DNA of 33,888 nucleotides from Clostridium sp. (GCA_022782605.1 JALFMW010000358.1:1-33888); one strand, 5' to 3'. Counted from the stretch's first letter, positions 16,346 through 24,388 are shown. Numbers and translations: made by a program. The notes: generated from the letters alone by a model not told the origin.

Positions 16346-16534
16346 ATGAAAGCATACGTAGATCATGATTTATGTATAGGGTGTGGAGTTTGTCCATCAG
16401 TATGTCCAGAAGTATTTGAAATGGGTGATGATGGACTATCACATGTAATAGTAGATACTGTTCCAGAAGATGCAGAAGATAATGCTAAGGATGCAGAAGA
16501 AAGTTGTCCAGTTGATGCAATCAAAGTTGAATAA
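16346..16534 (+). CDS. Ferredoxin, single 4Fe-4S cluster
   Basis: A 62-aa acidic electron carrier. Cluster ligands are Cys10, Cys13, Cys16 (CIGCGVC) and Cys54 (SCPVDAI), with an extra Cys20 as in mono-cluster ferredoxins of Thermotoga/Desulfovibrio type, where the second cluster site has been lost. A GGAGGT site precedes the ATG. It forms a single-gene unit ending in a good terminator. It could supply electrons to the ferredoxin-type thioredoxin reductase encoded in this window, but no linkage evidence supports that specifically. Confidence 0.93.
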   Translation: MKAYVDHDLCIGCGVCPSVCPEVFEMGDDGLSHVIVDTVPEDAEDNAKDAEESCPVDAIKVE

Positions 16535-16540
16535 TAATTA

Positions 16541-16577
16541 TAAAAGAGCTGTCAATAATTGATAGCTCTTTTATTTT
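16541..16577 (+). terminator. Terminator after the ferredoxin gene
   Basis: AAAAGAGCTGTC pairs with GATAGCTCTTTT (one G-U pair) over a 7-nt loop, followed by ATTTTT. Confidence 0.88.
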
Positions 16578-16612
16578 TAATATTATAACTGTATTGATTC
16601 TAAATAAATCCT

Positions 16613-16637
16613 GTTTTCATAAGAATATTTGGGGTAT
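16613..16637 (+). promoter_or_regulatory. Putative sigma-B-type promoter of the GIY-YIG gene
   Basis: GTTTTC (16613-16618), a 13-bp spacer, GGGTAT (16632-16637), then AAT. The architecture is the same as the element before trxA. An overlapping TATAAT (16635-16640) means a sigma-A reading is also possible. Confidence 0.45.
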
Positions 16638-16669
16638 AATTAGTATTATAAATTTATAGGGGGATTTTT

Positions 16670-16963
16670 ATGTGCTATACATATATAATAAGATGTAAAA
16701 ATAATTCTCTTTATACAGGCTATACGACTGATATTGAAAGGCGAATGAAAGAACATAAGCAAGGTATAAACTCAAAATATACAAAAGCTAAAGGCTTTGA
16801 AAAGTTGGAAATATACTTTGAAAGTAATAGCAAAAGTGAAGCTATGAAGTTAGAGTATTATATAAAAAGACAAAGCAGAAGCAAAAAAATATGGATAATA
16901 AATAATCCTTCCATGTTTATTGAAGAAGTTAAAGATAGATTTAAAATTAGTATAGGGAAATAA
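16670..16963 (+). CDS. GIY-YIG endonuclease-fold protein (UPF0213/YhbQ type)
   Basis: A 97-aa single-domain protein. The motif pair reads YTYIIRC near residue 3 and LYTGYTTDIERRMKEH (about 14-29), covering the GIY-YIG core, its catalytic Tyr and the downstream Arg; the later Glu is in SEAMKLEYYIKR. Length and pattern match the YhbQ/UPF0213 family, whose role is thought to be in DNA repair or nucleic-acid processing. AGGGGGA precedes the ATG. It is a single-gene unit under a possible sigma-B promoter. Confidence 0.88.
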   Translation: MCYTYIIRCKNNSLYTGYTTDIERRMKEHKQGINSKYTKAKGFEKLEIYFESNSKSEAMKLEYYIKRQSRSKKIWIINNPSMFIEEVKDRFKISIGK

Positions 16964-16970
16964 AATTTAG

Positions 16971-16998
16971 TTGACAAAAATTGTAAATAAACTATAAT
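16971..16998 (+). promoter_or_regulatory. Promoter of the thi operon
   Basis: Perfect TTGACA (16971-16976), a 16-bp spacer and perfect TATAAT (16993-16998), about 16 bp before the riboswitch begins. Confidence 0.82.
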
Positions 16999-17013
16999 GA
17001 AATTGAAATAAAT

Positions 17014-17097
17014 AATTGCTAGGGGCGCCATCGGCTGAGAGGTTTTACCGACCCTTGTACCTGATCTGGATAATACCAGCGTAGGAAAGCATAATTA
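17014..17097 (+). promoter_or_regulatory. TPP (THI-box) riboswitch
   Basis: Conserved TPP aptamer: GGGGC before the pyrimidine-sensor CTGAGA (17035-17040), the ACCC/GGGG-type helix arm, then ACCTGATCTGG and ATAATACCAGCGTAGG (17060-17085). P1 forms from AATTGCT and AGCATAATT. It binds thiamine pyrophosphate and controls the thi genes downstream through the terminator at 17143. Confidence 0.96.
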
Positions 17098-17142
17098 AAA
17101 GAATTTTAGAATTATTAAATTAATTATAATTCGAAATCTAAG

Positions 17143-17170
17143 TGCTATGCCTACGGGCATAGCATTTTTT
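17143..17170 (+). terminator. Riboswitch-controlled terminator of the thi operon
   Basis: TGCTATGCC / GGCATAGCA perfect 9-bp stem with TACG loop and six T. The aptamer's CGTAGG (17080-17085) and AGCA (17088-17091) are complementary to CCTACG (17150-17155) and TGCT (17143-17146) of this hairpin, giving a likely antiterminator when TPP is absent. Confidence 0.92.
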
Positions 17171-17229
17171 ATTTTAAATGGGGGATAAGTTTATAATTAT
17201 CTAATTATTAAATTATAAGGAGAGAAACT

Positions 17230-18024
17230 TTGAAAAATTACAAAATACCAACACTAACAATTGCTGGATCTGACTCATCTGGAGGTGCAGGAATTCAAGC
17301 AGATTTAAAAACATTTTCGGCAATAGGAACATATGGCATGAGCGTGATAACAGCAATAACTGCACAAAATACAGAAGGTGTATTTGATGTGGAGGAACTT
17401 AGCTCGAAAATAATCAAGGAACAAATAAAAGCAGTATGTGAGGATATACCTCCAAAAGCTATAAAAATCGGCATGGTATCATCTCCAGAAATTATAAAGG
17501 ATATAGTGGATTGTCTAGAAGAGTATCCATGTGAATTTATAGTAGTAGATCCTGTTATGATATCAAAAAGTGGATATTCTCTTCTTAGACCAGAAGCTAA
17601 GGAGAACTTAATAAAATATCTAATACCAAAATCATACATTGTAACACCAAATATACCTGAGGCAGAAGAAATAAGTAATATGAAAATAAAAACTGTGGAA
17701 GATATGAAAAAAGCAGGAAAGCTAATACTTGATTTGGGACCTAAATATGTACTTATGAAAGGTGGACACTTGGAAGGTAGCTGTGTAGATGTACTTATGG
17801 GAGAAGATATATTTGAAGTATTTGAGTGTGAGAGAATAAATAAAAAGAATACCCATGGAACTGGATGTACAATTTCATCAGCAATAACATCTCACTTGGC
17901 TTTAGGATATGATATTGTGGAATCGGTAAAATTAAGCAAAGAGTATATTACAGAGGCAATAAGACATAGTTTTGATATTGGCCATGGAGTTGGACCAGTA
18001 AATCATTTTTATAAAGAATATTAA
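17230..18024 (+). CDS. thiD: Hydroxymethylpyrimidine (phosphate) kinase
   Basis: A 264-aa ribokinase-fold enzyme that phosphorylates HMP and HMP-P to give HMP-PP for thiamine synthesis. It shows TIAGSDSSGGAGIQADLKTF at the N-terminus, VDPVMISKSG in the middle and the catalytic anion-hole motif THGTGCTISSAI near residue 213. TTG start with AAGGAGAG 4-7 bp upstream; no ATG is better placed. First gene of the TPP-riboswitch operon, 13 bp before thiM. Confidence 0.95.
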   Translation: MKNYKIPTLTIAGSDSSGGAGIQADLKTFSAIGTYGMSVITAITAQNTEGVFDVEELSSKIIKEQIKAVCEDIPPKAIKIGMVSSPEIIKDIVDCLEEYPCEFIVVDPVMISKSGYSLLRPEAKENLIKYLIPKSYIVTPNIPEAEEISNMKIKTVEDMKKAGKLILDLGPKYVLMKGGHLEGSCVDVLMGEDIFEVFECERINKKNTHGTGCTISSAITSHLALGYDIVESVKLSKEYITEAIRHSFDIGHGVGPVNHFYKEY

Positions 18025-18037
18025 GAGGGGGAACAAA

Positions 18038-18835
18038 ATGTTTAACTTAATAAATAAAGTAAAGGAAATTAATCCATTAGTACTTCATTATACAAATAAT
18101 GTTACAATTACAGATTGTGCAAATACAACATTAGCAATAGGAGCAAGTCCACTTATGAGCTTTTCCTATGAAGAAGTAGATGATATTGTTAAAGTTTCAA
18201 GCTCTGTTGTAATAAATATGGGAACTATGAATAGTGAACTTTTAGAATTATTTGTTTTGGCAGGAAAGAGTGCCAATAAATATAATAAGCCAGTTATACT
18301 AGATCCTGTGGGAGTATTTGCAACTAAGGCAAGGACAGAACTTGTAAATAAATTATTAAATGAAGTTAAATTTGATGTGGTTAGGGGAAATATATCAGAA
18401 ATACAATTTTTAGGTGGCCTTGATGTAAATGGAAAAGGAGTAGATTCATTTGATGATGGAAGTGATGCCACAGAAATAGTTAGAGAAGTTGCTAAAAAGC
18501 TTGAATGTGTAGTAGTTGCATCAGGAAAAACTGATTTAATAAGTGATGGAGAGACAGTTTATAAAATTCAAAATGGTAGTTCAAAGCTTAAATATATAAC
18601 TGGAACAGGATGCATGAGTACTAGTTTAATAGCAAGCTTTTTACCTTGTACAGATAAAAAAATAGAAGCAGCAGTAATGGGAACATTAGCCATGTCATTA
18701 AGCGGAGAGTTAGCAGATAAGAATAATCCACCAATAGGAACTTATAAAACTTTACTTTTTGATAATTTATTTACATTAAACAAAGAAACTTTAGAAAAAT
18801 ATGCTTTAGTTGAAGAAGTTAGTTATGCATTATAG
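18038..18835 (+). CDS. thiM: Hydroxyethylthiazole kinase
   Basis: A 265-aa salvage enzyme that phosphorylates the thiazole half of thiamine. It shows HYTNNVTITDCANTTLAIGASP near the N-terminus, ILDPVGVFATKAR (about 89-101) and the catalytic GTGCMSTSLI near residue 188. AGAGGGGG precedes the ATG. It sits between thiD and tenA, so both thiamine halves can be phosphorylated from this operon. Confidence 0.95.
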   Translation: MFNLINKVKEINPLVLHYTNNVTITDCANTTLAIGASPLMSFSYEEVDDIVKVSSSVVINMGTMNSELLELFVLAGKSANKYNKPVILDPVGVFATKARTELVNKLLNEVKFDVVRGNISEIQFLGGLDVNGKGVDSFDDGSDATEIVREVAKKLECVVVASGKTDLISDGETVYKIQNGSSKLKYITGTGCMSTSLIASFLPCTDKKIEAAVMGTLAMSLSGELADKNNPPIGTYKTLLFDNLFTLNKETLEKYALVEEVSYAL

Positions 18836-18846
18836 GGGATGATGTT

Positions 18847-19509
18847 ATGTTATTTACAGATTATTTATTTGAAAATGTAAAGTATATTTGGGATGATTAC
18901 TTAAACCATCCATTTTTAAAAGAAATGGGTCAAGGAACTTTGGATAGAGAAAAATTTAAAAGTTACTTAATTCAAGATTATCTTTATTTGAAAGAATATG
19001 CAAAAGTTTACTCTATGGCACTTATAAAAAGTGAAAATATTAAACAGATGAAGTTTTGTCAAGAGAGTATAAATGGAATACTAGAAGATGAAAGTGCAAA
19101 TCATATTTGGTATTTAAAAAATTTTGGTGAAAATATAGAAGAGCTTGAAAAGTATAAAATCAAAGAAGCAAATGAAAATTACACAAGTTATATGAAATCC
19201 ATATCACTTAGTGGAAATCTTAAAGAAATAATGGTAAGTGCACTTCCATGTGCTTGGATCTATTATTATATTGGTAAAAAATTAAAAGAAATTTATAAAG
19301 ATAGTATGGAAGGCAACTTTTTTGAAAGCTGGATAGAATGTTATTCTAGTGAAGAATATGCATTTGTTGCAAAGAAAAATATTGATTTTGTCAATGAACT
19401 TTGTAAAAACATAGATGAGATAGAAAAAGAAAAATTAAAAGAAATTTTTATAAAAGCTAGTATCTACGAAATGAAATTTTGGGATATGGCTTATGAGGAG
19501 GTTATATAA
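18847..19509 (+). CDS. tenA: Aminopyrimidine aminohydrolase / thiaminase II (TenA)
   Basis: A 220-aa helical protein that releases HMP from degraded thiamine (formylaminopyrimidine salvage). Residues match the Bacillus subtilis active site closely: Asp44 and Tyr47 (QDYLYL), Tyr112, nucleophile Cys135 (ALPCAWIYYY) and Glu208 in EMKFWDMAY. It starts 11 bp after thiM, and its last base is the first base of the thiT ATG (TAATG), so translation is coupled. It supplies HMP to ThiD. Confidence 0.93.
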   Translation: MLFTDYLFENVKYIWDDYLNHPFLKEMGQGTLDREKFKSYLIQDYLYLKEYAKVYSMALIKSENIKQMKFCQESINGILEDESANHIWYLKNFGENIEELEKYKIKEANENYTSYMKSISLSGNLKEIMVSALPCAWIYYYIGKKLKEIYKDSMEGNFFESWIECYSSEEYAFVAKKNIDFVNELCKNIDEIEKEKLKEIFIKASIYEMKFWDMAYEEVI

Positions 19510-20123
19510 TGTTAAATACAGTTATGTTAATTATTTGTTTAGTACCAATTGCTTATTATTTATTTAATTTAAAAAAGTTTAAATTAAATACTAAGACAAT
19601 GATAGTGGTTGCTTTATTTGCAGCTTGTAGTTTAGTTTTATCGAAAATACAACTTATCCAATATCCACAAGGTGGAGGAATTAATTTATTGTCATCACTT
19701 CCAATTTTAATGGTTGGACTTTTATATGGTCCTATAACAGGAATGACTTGTGGTTTAGTAGCTGGATTAGTGTCATTAATAGGAGGAGCATATATAATTC
19801 ACCCTGCACAATTCTTACTTGATTATATATTACCTTCAATGTTACTTGGTATGAGTGGATTACTTGGATCAGATAATAAGAAAAATATTTTTATTGGATG
19901 TTTGATTGCAGTACTATTAAAGAATACTGCACATATACTTTCAGGATGTGTGTACTTTGGAGCATATGCATGGGAGGGATGGAATCCTTTAGCTTACTCA
20001 ATAGTATATAATTTATCAGGAACAGGTGTAGAAGGATTATTAAGTACAATTGTATTAACTGTTATGCCTTTAGCTAAAATTAAAAAATTGGCAAAAATTC
20101 CATCAGCTACTAAAGCAAGTTAG
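19509..20123 (+). CDS. thiT: Thiamine ECF transporter substrate-binding component
   Basis: A 204-aa membrane protein with about six helices; the thiamine-specific S component of an ECF transporter that uses the shared EcfAA'T module encoded elsewhere. Family signatures are GGGINLLSSLPILMVGLLYG, the paired glycines of GLVAGLVSLIGGAYIIHPAQ and LLDYILP. The N-terminal hydrophobic stretch adds a possible extra helix. It is coupled to tenA and followed by thiE after 9 bp. Confidence 0.9.
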   Translation: MLNTVMLIICLVPIAYYLFNLKKFKLNTKTMIVVALFAACSLVLSKIQLIQYPQGGGINLLSSLPILMVGLLYGPITGMTCGLVAGLVSLIGGAYIIHPAQFLLDYILPSMLLGMSGLLGSDNKKNIFIGCLIAVLLKNTAHILSGCVYFGAYAWEGWNPLAYSIVYNLSGTGVEGLLSTIVLTVMPLAKIKKLAKIPSATKAS

Positions 20124-20132
20124 GAGTTAATT

Positions 20133-20765
20133 ATGGTTAATGAAGAAAAGTTAAGAAAAGCTCTTAAATTATATTTAGTAACAGATTCTCAAATTTTAGA
20201 GGGAAGAGACTTTTATAAATGTATAGAAGATGCCATAAAAGCTGGTGTTACCATGGTTCAACTTAGAGAAAAAGATATTGATGGCAAAGAGTTTTTAGAA
20301 AAGGCAATAAAACTTAGAGAACTTACGAAAAAATATAATGTATCTTTCATAATAGATGATAGAGTAGATATTGCTATGTTATGTGATGCTGATGGAGTTC
20401 ATGTAGGTCAAAGTGATATAGATGCAAAATCTGTTAGAAAGTTAATGGGAGACGATAAAATAATAGGAGTATCTGCAAGAACTGTTGAAGAAGCTAAAAA
20501 AGCTAAAGAAGATGGTGCAAATTATTTGGGAATAGGAGCCATGTTCTCAACAAGTACAAAATTAGATGCTAAAAATGTTTCATTTGATATGCTTAGTAAA
20601 ATTATAAAAGAAGTTGATTTGCCATTTGTATTAATTGGAGGCATAAATCTAGAGAATGTATCTCAATTGAAACAATTTAATCCTGATGGATATGCACTTG
20701 TTTCTGGCATACTAGGAGCACAAGATATAAACTCAAGGGTTAAATTATGGTATGAAAAAATATAG
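20133..20765 (+). CDS. thiE: Thiamine-phosphate synthase
   Basis: A 210-aa TIM-barrel enzyme joining HMP-PP to thiazole phosphate. Visible phosphate- and substrate-binding motifs: LYLVTDSQ, TMVQLREKD, FIIDDRVDIA, DGVHVGQSD, GVSART, YLGIGAMFSTSTK and LIGGINLENV. The AGGAG site overlaps the thiT stop codon. Last gene of the operon; with ThiD and ThiM upstream it completes salvage to thiamine phosphate. A thiamine-phosphate kinase (ThiL) is not in the window. Confidence 0.95.
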   Translation: MVNEEKLRKALKLYLVTDSQILEGRDFYKCIEDAIKAGVTMVQLREKDIDGKEFLEKAIKLRELTKKYNVSFIIDDRVDIAMLCDADGVHVGQSDIDAKSVRKLMGDDKIIGVSARTVEEAKKAKEDGANYLGIGAMFSTSTKLDAKNVSFDMLSKIIKEVDLPFVLIGGINLENVSQLKQFNPDGYALVSGILGAQDINSRVKLWYEKI

Positions 20766-20781
20766 TATATTAGTATAATAT

Positions 20782-20810
20782 AAAAATGACCTAGTAATAG
20801 GTCATTTTTT
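20782..20810 (+). terminator. Terminator of the thi operon
   Basis: AAAAATGACCTA / TAGGTCATTTTT perfect 12-bp stem with GTAA loop and T-run. Confidence 0.93.
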
Positions 20811-20867
20811 AATGTTATAATAATTATGCAAAATATGTAATTTCATAAAATTAAAAGGGGAAGGGTA

Positions 20868-21449
20868 ATGGAGAAGATAAATTCAACAAAATCTAAAATA
20901 TCTTCTGTTGCATGGAAATTATTTTATGAACAAGGATACGAAGCGACTACTGTTGATCAAATTATAAGTGAATGTGGAATATCTAAAGGCAATTTTTATC
21001 ATTATTTTCATGCAAAGGATGATTTGTTAAATACCTTATCAGATATATTTGATGATGAATACAAAAAAATAATGGAAACACTTGATGATAATATGAATAG
21101 TTTTGATAAGCTTATTGAAACAAGTAAGCATTTATTTCGTTTTATAGAGGAAAATGTTCCAGTAGATTTATTATCTATATTATATTCATCTCAAATTATA
21201 AAAAAGGGGAAAAAACATTTATTGGATCAACAAAGGGTATACTATAAAGTTATACAACAAATAATAAAACAAGGTCAAAGAAGAAATCAAATAAAAAATG
21301 AAAAATCATTTATGGAACTATCAAAGATATATGCTATGCAAGAAAGAGCAATTTTATATGATTGGTGTATATGTGAAGGTAGTTATCCACTTTCTTCTTA
21401 TGGCATAGAATTATTAGAGATGTTTTTAAAGAATTTAAGAGTAGATTAA
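20868..21449 (+). CDS. TetR/AcrR-family transcriptional regulator
   Basis: A 193-aa repressor. The N-terminal TetR helix-turn-helix spans about residues 8-55 (AWKLFYEQGYEATTVDQII, then GISKGNFYHYFHAKDDLL). The C-terminal helical region would bind an unknown ligand. GGGGAAGGG precedes the ATG. No efflux pump or enzyme gene is adjacent; the only partner is a 77-aa gene 14 bp downstream, so the target is unclear. Possible autoregulation cannot be judged: only a weak repeat (about 20825-20848) lies upstream. Confidence 0.88.
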   Translation: MEKINSTKSKISSVAWKLFYEQGYEATTVDQIISECGISKGNFYHYFHAKDDLLNTLSDIFDDEYKKIMETLDDNMNSFDKLIETSKHLFRFIEENVPVDLLSILYSSQIIKKGKKHLLDQQRVYYKVIQQIIKQGQRRNQIKNEKSFMELSKIYAMQERAILYDWCICEGSYPLSSYGIELLEMFLKNLRVD

Positions 21450-21463
21450 TAAGGAAGGTAAAA

Positions 21464-21697
21464 ATGACAAACATAAATATTAAACTTACTAGAGATGACT
21501 ATAATTTTAGATTTAAACAATATGAAGGTATGTATTTTAATGCAGAGATAAATGAAGACAGCGAAGTAATAAGATATAAAATCACTAAAGATAAAGAAGG
21601 AACTGAGCTTAAGGAATTTGGAAATACTCATATTAAAGATAATATGATTTTTATTCCTCAAATAGATGCTTATTTAGATTTGAAGAAAATAAAATAA
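21464..21697 (+). CDS. Hypothetical 77-aa protein, partner of the TetR gene
   Basis: Not recognised. A small soluble, charged protein with several predicted strands (MTNINIKLTRDDYNFRF, GMYFNAEINEDSEVIRYKI, NMIFIPQIDAYLDLKKIK); no signal or membrane helix. AAGGAAGGT lies 4 bp before the ATG. The gap of 14 bp to the TetR gene and the terminator directly after it indicate an operon with the regulator. Confidence 0.65.
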   Translation: MTNINIKLTRDDYNFRFKQYEGMYFNAEINEDSEVIRYKITKDKEGTELKEFGNTHIKDNMIFIPQIDAYLDLKKIK

Positions 21698-21699
21698 TA

Positions 21700-21745
21700 A
21701 AAAAGAGAGATTATAAATTAAATATAGTTTATAATCTCTCTTTTT
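21700..21745. terminator. Bidirectional terminator
   Basis: Perfect 18-bp stem (21700-21717 with 21728-21745) with a 10-nt loop, A-run and T-run on opposite sides. It serves the 77-aa gene on the plus strand and the converging PTS-IIB-like gene on the minus strand. Confidence 0.93.
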
Positions 21746-21746
21746 T

Positions 21747-22052
21747 CTAGTTTAAATCCATTGTAATTTCTAAAAGTACATTTGCAGGATTTTCTATTAC
21801 AAATTGTGGTAATACCTCATAGTATTCACGATCAATAAATCTTTCAATTTCTTCTATTTGTTCTATTTCCTTTTCAGTAACAAATAAAACTATATTTGAA
21901 GTTTTAATAATATTATCTGACAATTTATTTATAATTGCGCTACCATTTTGAACTTCATAATTTACAACAAAGTTCATTTTTTCGCCGCATTCTTTAAGCA
22001 TTTTTCCACTTAATTCATTGTCACATACTGCTGCTATTTTTATGCTCATCAT
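21747..22052 (-). CDS. Stand-alone protein resembling fructose-type PTS IIB, phospho-Cys loop missing
   Basis: A 101-aa protein whose pattern follows fructose-family EIIB: IKIAAV at the start, YEVQNGSAIINKL where EIIB has ETQG...NEL, NIVLFVTEKEIE for ADVVILAAD, ERF, YEV and a final PANVLLEI. The normal active-site loop (ACPTG-type, with phosphorylated Cys) is replaced by a shorter VCDNELSG, so phosphotransfer is doubtful. It is not part of a PTS operon. ATG 22052 and 22049 are both possible, after AGAGGT. It has its own promoter-like element upstream. A repurposed signalling or orphan domain is inferred. Confidence 0.55.
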   Translation of the reverse strand: MMSIKIAAVCDNELSGKMLKECGEKMNFVVNYEVQNGSAIINKLSDNIIKTSNIVLFVTEKEIEQIEEIERFIDREYYEVLPQFVIENPANVLLEITMDLN

Positions 22053-22086
22053 TTAATACCTCTTTCTAAACAACTAAGTATATATT

Positions 22087-22114
22087 ATTATAATAAATAA
22101 TGAAAAAAATTCAA
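22087..22114 (-). promoter_or_regulatory. Putative promoter of the PTS-IIB-like gene
   Basis: On the minus strand, TTGAAT (22114-22109), a 16-bp spacer and TATAAT (22092-22087), 35 bp before the start codon. Confidence 0.5.
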
Positions 22115-22140
22115 GACTTATATGATGTTATAAATTTAGA

Positions 22141-23001
22141 TTAAGCGCTTATTGAAGAGAATCCTTCACCAAATACTTCGTGAACATCACTTACTATGAT
22201 AAATGCATTTTTATCGATTTTTTTGATTAATTTTTTAAGCTGAATCTCTTGTTTTTTGCTAACAACAACTATAAGCACACTTTTTGATGAATCACTATAC
22301 CCACCTTTTCCATCTATTATAGTAATTCCTCTTTTTATATCATTGACAATGGCATCTCTTAAAGCTTCTTCCTCATTACTTATTATCATAAAACTTTTTG
22401 AATAATCAAATCCAGCTACAATAAAATCAACCATTTTAACAATTACATATAAACTTATTGCAGAATACAATCCAGTTTCTAAATTTTTATTTACTAAACC
22501 AGAAGATATTACAACAAGTCCATCAATACAAACTAAACATTTAGATAAAGGTATACTAGGTACAGCTTTATTTATCATTAGAGCTATTAAATCAGTTCCT
22601 CCTGTAGAACCATCTACTCTAAATATTATTCCAAGTCCAAGACCAAGTATAATGGCTCCAGTTATGGCAGCTAATAAAACATCGTTTGTTACTGTAACTT
22701 GTGACAATGGAGATGTTAAATTAATACAAAATGAAAGTAAAAACATGCCTATTAATGTTTTTATAGCATCTTTTTTACCTAAAATTTTAATTGAGAAAAA
22801 TACAAGTGGGATTCCTAGCATTAACATTATCATAGATACAGATAATCCACTTATTTTACTCAAAACTACAGACAGACCACTAAGTCCTCCTGGTGCGATA
22901 GTATGAGGACTAAAGAACATATTTAAACCAATACTTGCTAATATGCATCCAATAATCATACCTAATGCTTCAATTATAAAACTATTAAAATTATTTTTCA
23001 T
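22141..23001 (-). CDS. YitT-family membrane protein
   Basis: A 286-aa protein of the DUF161/DUF2179 (YitT) family, widespread in Bacillota with uncertain transporter function. Five or six N-terminal membrane helices include the family's APGGLSGLSVVL motif near residue 37 and FRVDGSTGGTDLIA near residue 130. The soluble C-terminal DUF2179 domain (about 200-280) contains GITIIDGKGGYS and IIVSDVHEVFGEGF. An in-frame ATG at 23025 is rejected because GGGGAGGA (23016-23009) lies within it and directs initiation to ATG 23001. It lies 88 bp upstream of the PTS-IIB-like gene on the same strand. Confidence 0.88.
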   Translation of the reverse strand: MKNNFNSFIIEALGMIIGCILASIGLNMFFSPHTIAPGGLSGLSVVLSKISGLSVSMIMLMLGIPLVFFSIKILGKKDAIKTLIGMFLLSFCINLTSPLSQVTVTNDVLLAAITGAIILGLGLGIIFRVDGSTGGTDLIALMINKAVPSIPLSKCLVCIDGLVVISSGLVNKNLETGLYSAISLYVIVKMVDFIVAGFDYSKSFMIISNEEEALRDAIVNDIKRGITIIDGKGGYSDSSKSVLIVVVSKKQEIQLKKLIKKIDKNAFIIVSDVHEVFGEGFSSISA

Positions 23002-23215
23002 ATACACTTCCTCCCCAAAATACATTATAACAATTTAAATAGAATTTTACTAATAATTTACAATAATACTCAATATTAACTTTATTCAGAAAATATAAAT
23101 TAATATGATTACTTAATTTTTAATTTTATACTTAAAATAAGAAAAATTTACATAAATACTTAATATTTTCAGTTATAATATTTATTACGCGAATAATTGA
23201 CAAAGGAGATAAAAT

Positions 23216-24388
23216 ATGAAAAATTATATTGCAGGATTTAGAAGTAATAATTCTAAGAAGAAAAAGAAATCTTTTCTATATTATTCTATAATAACAGCAC
23301 TTTTTGTTTTAGGTAATTCTAAAAATATAAGTGATATATCACTTTTTTTACTTTTATTAATGACACCATCATTAATATGTAATTTTAAAGCATTTATAAA
23401 GAAGATAAAAAATAAGAAAAAGAAAGAAATATTTATTCGTACATTAATAGCTTATTTAATAGTAGTAGTGACATTTGTAGTTACAACACCAAATTTAAAA
23501 GAAGTAATTATAGATTCTCAACTATTATCAGAAGCTTTAAGTAAATACAAGGAAGTTATTTCAATTATTGATAAAAAAGATGAACAAGGCAATTTAAATG
23601 ACAATAATGATGATTTAGTATCAAATGTTTATGAAGCTCAGTTACATTTTATAGATACAGGAAATTCGGATGCTATTCTTATTAGACAAGGAGGAGAGGC
23701 TCTTTTAATAGATGGAGGAGATAATGATGACGAAGATACAGTTGTATCCTATTTAAAAGATATTGGTGTAAAAGAGTTAAAATATGTCATAGCCACTCAT
23801 CCAGATGCAGATCATATTGGAGGTTTAGATGCAGTTATTAATTCTATTCCAGTAGAACATGTATATGTGAGTAATGGAGATGCAAATACAAAAACATATA
23901 GAGACTTTATAAATGCAATGGCAAATAAAAATTTAAATCCAAGTGTACCACTTCTAGGGGCAGAATTTTATCTTGGAACATCAAAGTTTAAGGTATTATC
24001 AGCAGCAAATTTAAAAGATACAAATGATAATTCTATAGTTTTAGAATATACAAATGGAAACGATAAAGTATTGTTAATGGGTGATGCAGGTAAAAATATA
24101 GAAAGAATTATTGATGTTGATGATGTGGATTTAATTAAAGTTGGACATCATGGTTCAAACACAAGTACTAGTTTGAACTTTGTAAAAAAAGCCAATCCTC
24201 AATATGCAATAATAACTGTAGGAAAAAATAATAGGTATGGTCACCCTAACAAAGAAACAATGGAAACTTTAAAAAATGAAAATATAGAAGTTCATAGAAG
24301 TGATGAATGTGGACATATATTAGTTAAATCAACAGGTAATGGTTTAGTAACAAATTGTGACGCAGGAAGTTATAGTTATGGAAGATAA
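23216..24388 (+). CDS. Membrane-anchored ComEC-like metallo-beta-lactamase-fold protein
   Basis: A 390-aa protein with two or three N-terminal hydrophobic helices (about residues 20-36, 43-58 and 78-97), a linker and a large MBL domain (about 143-385). Metal-site motifs are THPDADHIGG (HxDxDH), MGDAGK, VGHHGSN and NRYGHP, as in the C-terminal nuclease-like domain of the DNA-uptake protein ComEC and secreted relatives. The ComEC channel domain is absent, so it is a ComEC-like soluble-domain protein on a membrane anchor, probably extracellular. AAAGGAGAT precedes the ATG. Substrate unknown: extracellular nucleic acid or phosphodiester cleavage is inferred. Confidence 0.82.
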   Translation: MKNYIAGFRSNNSKKKKKSFLYYSIITALFVLGNSKNISDISLFLLLLMTPSLICNFKAFIKKIKNKKKKEIFIRTLIAYLIVVVTFVVTTPNLKEVIIDSQLLSEALSKYKEVISIIDKKDEQGNLNDNNDDLVSNVYEAQLHFIDTGNSDAILIRQGGEALLIDGGDNDDEDTVVSYLKDIGVKELKYVIATHPDADHIGGLDAVINSIPVEHVYVSNGDANTKTYRDFINAMANKNLNPSVPLLGAEFYLGTSKFKVLSAANLKDTNDNSIVLEYTNGNDKVLLMGDAGKNIERIIDVDDVDLIKVGHHGSNTSTSLNFVKKANPQYAIITVGKNNRYGHPNKETMETLKNENIEVHRSDECGHILVKSTGNGLVTNCDAGSYSYGR

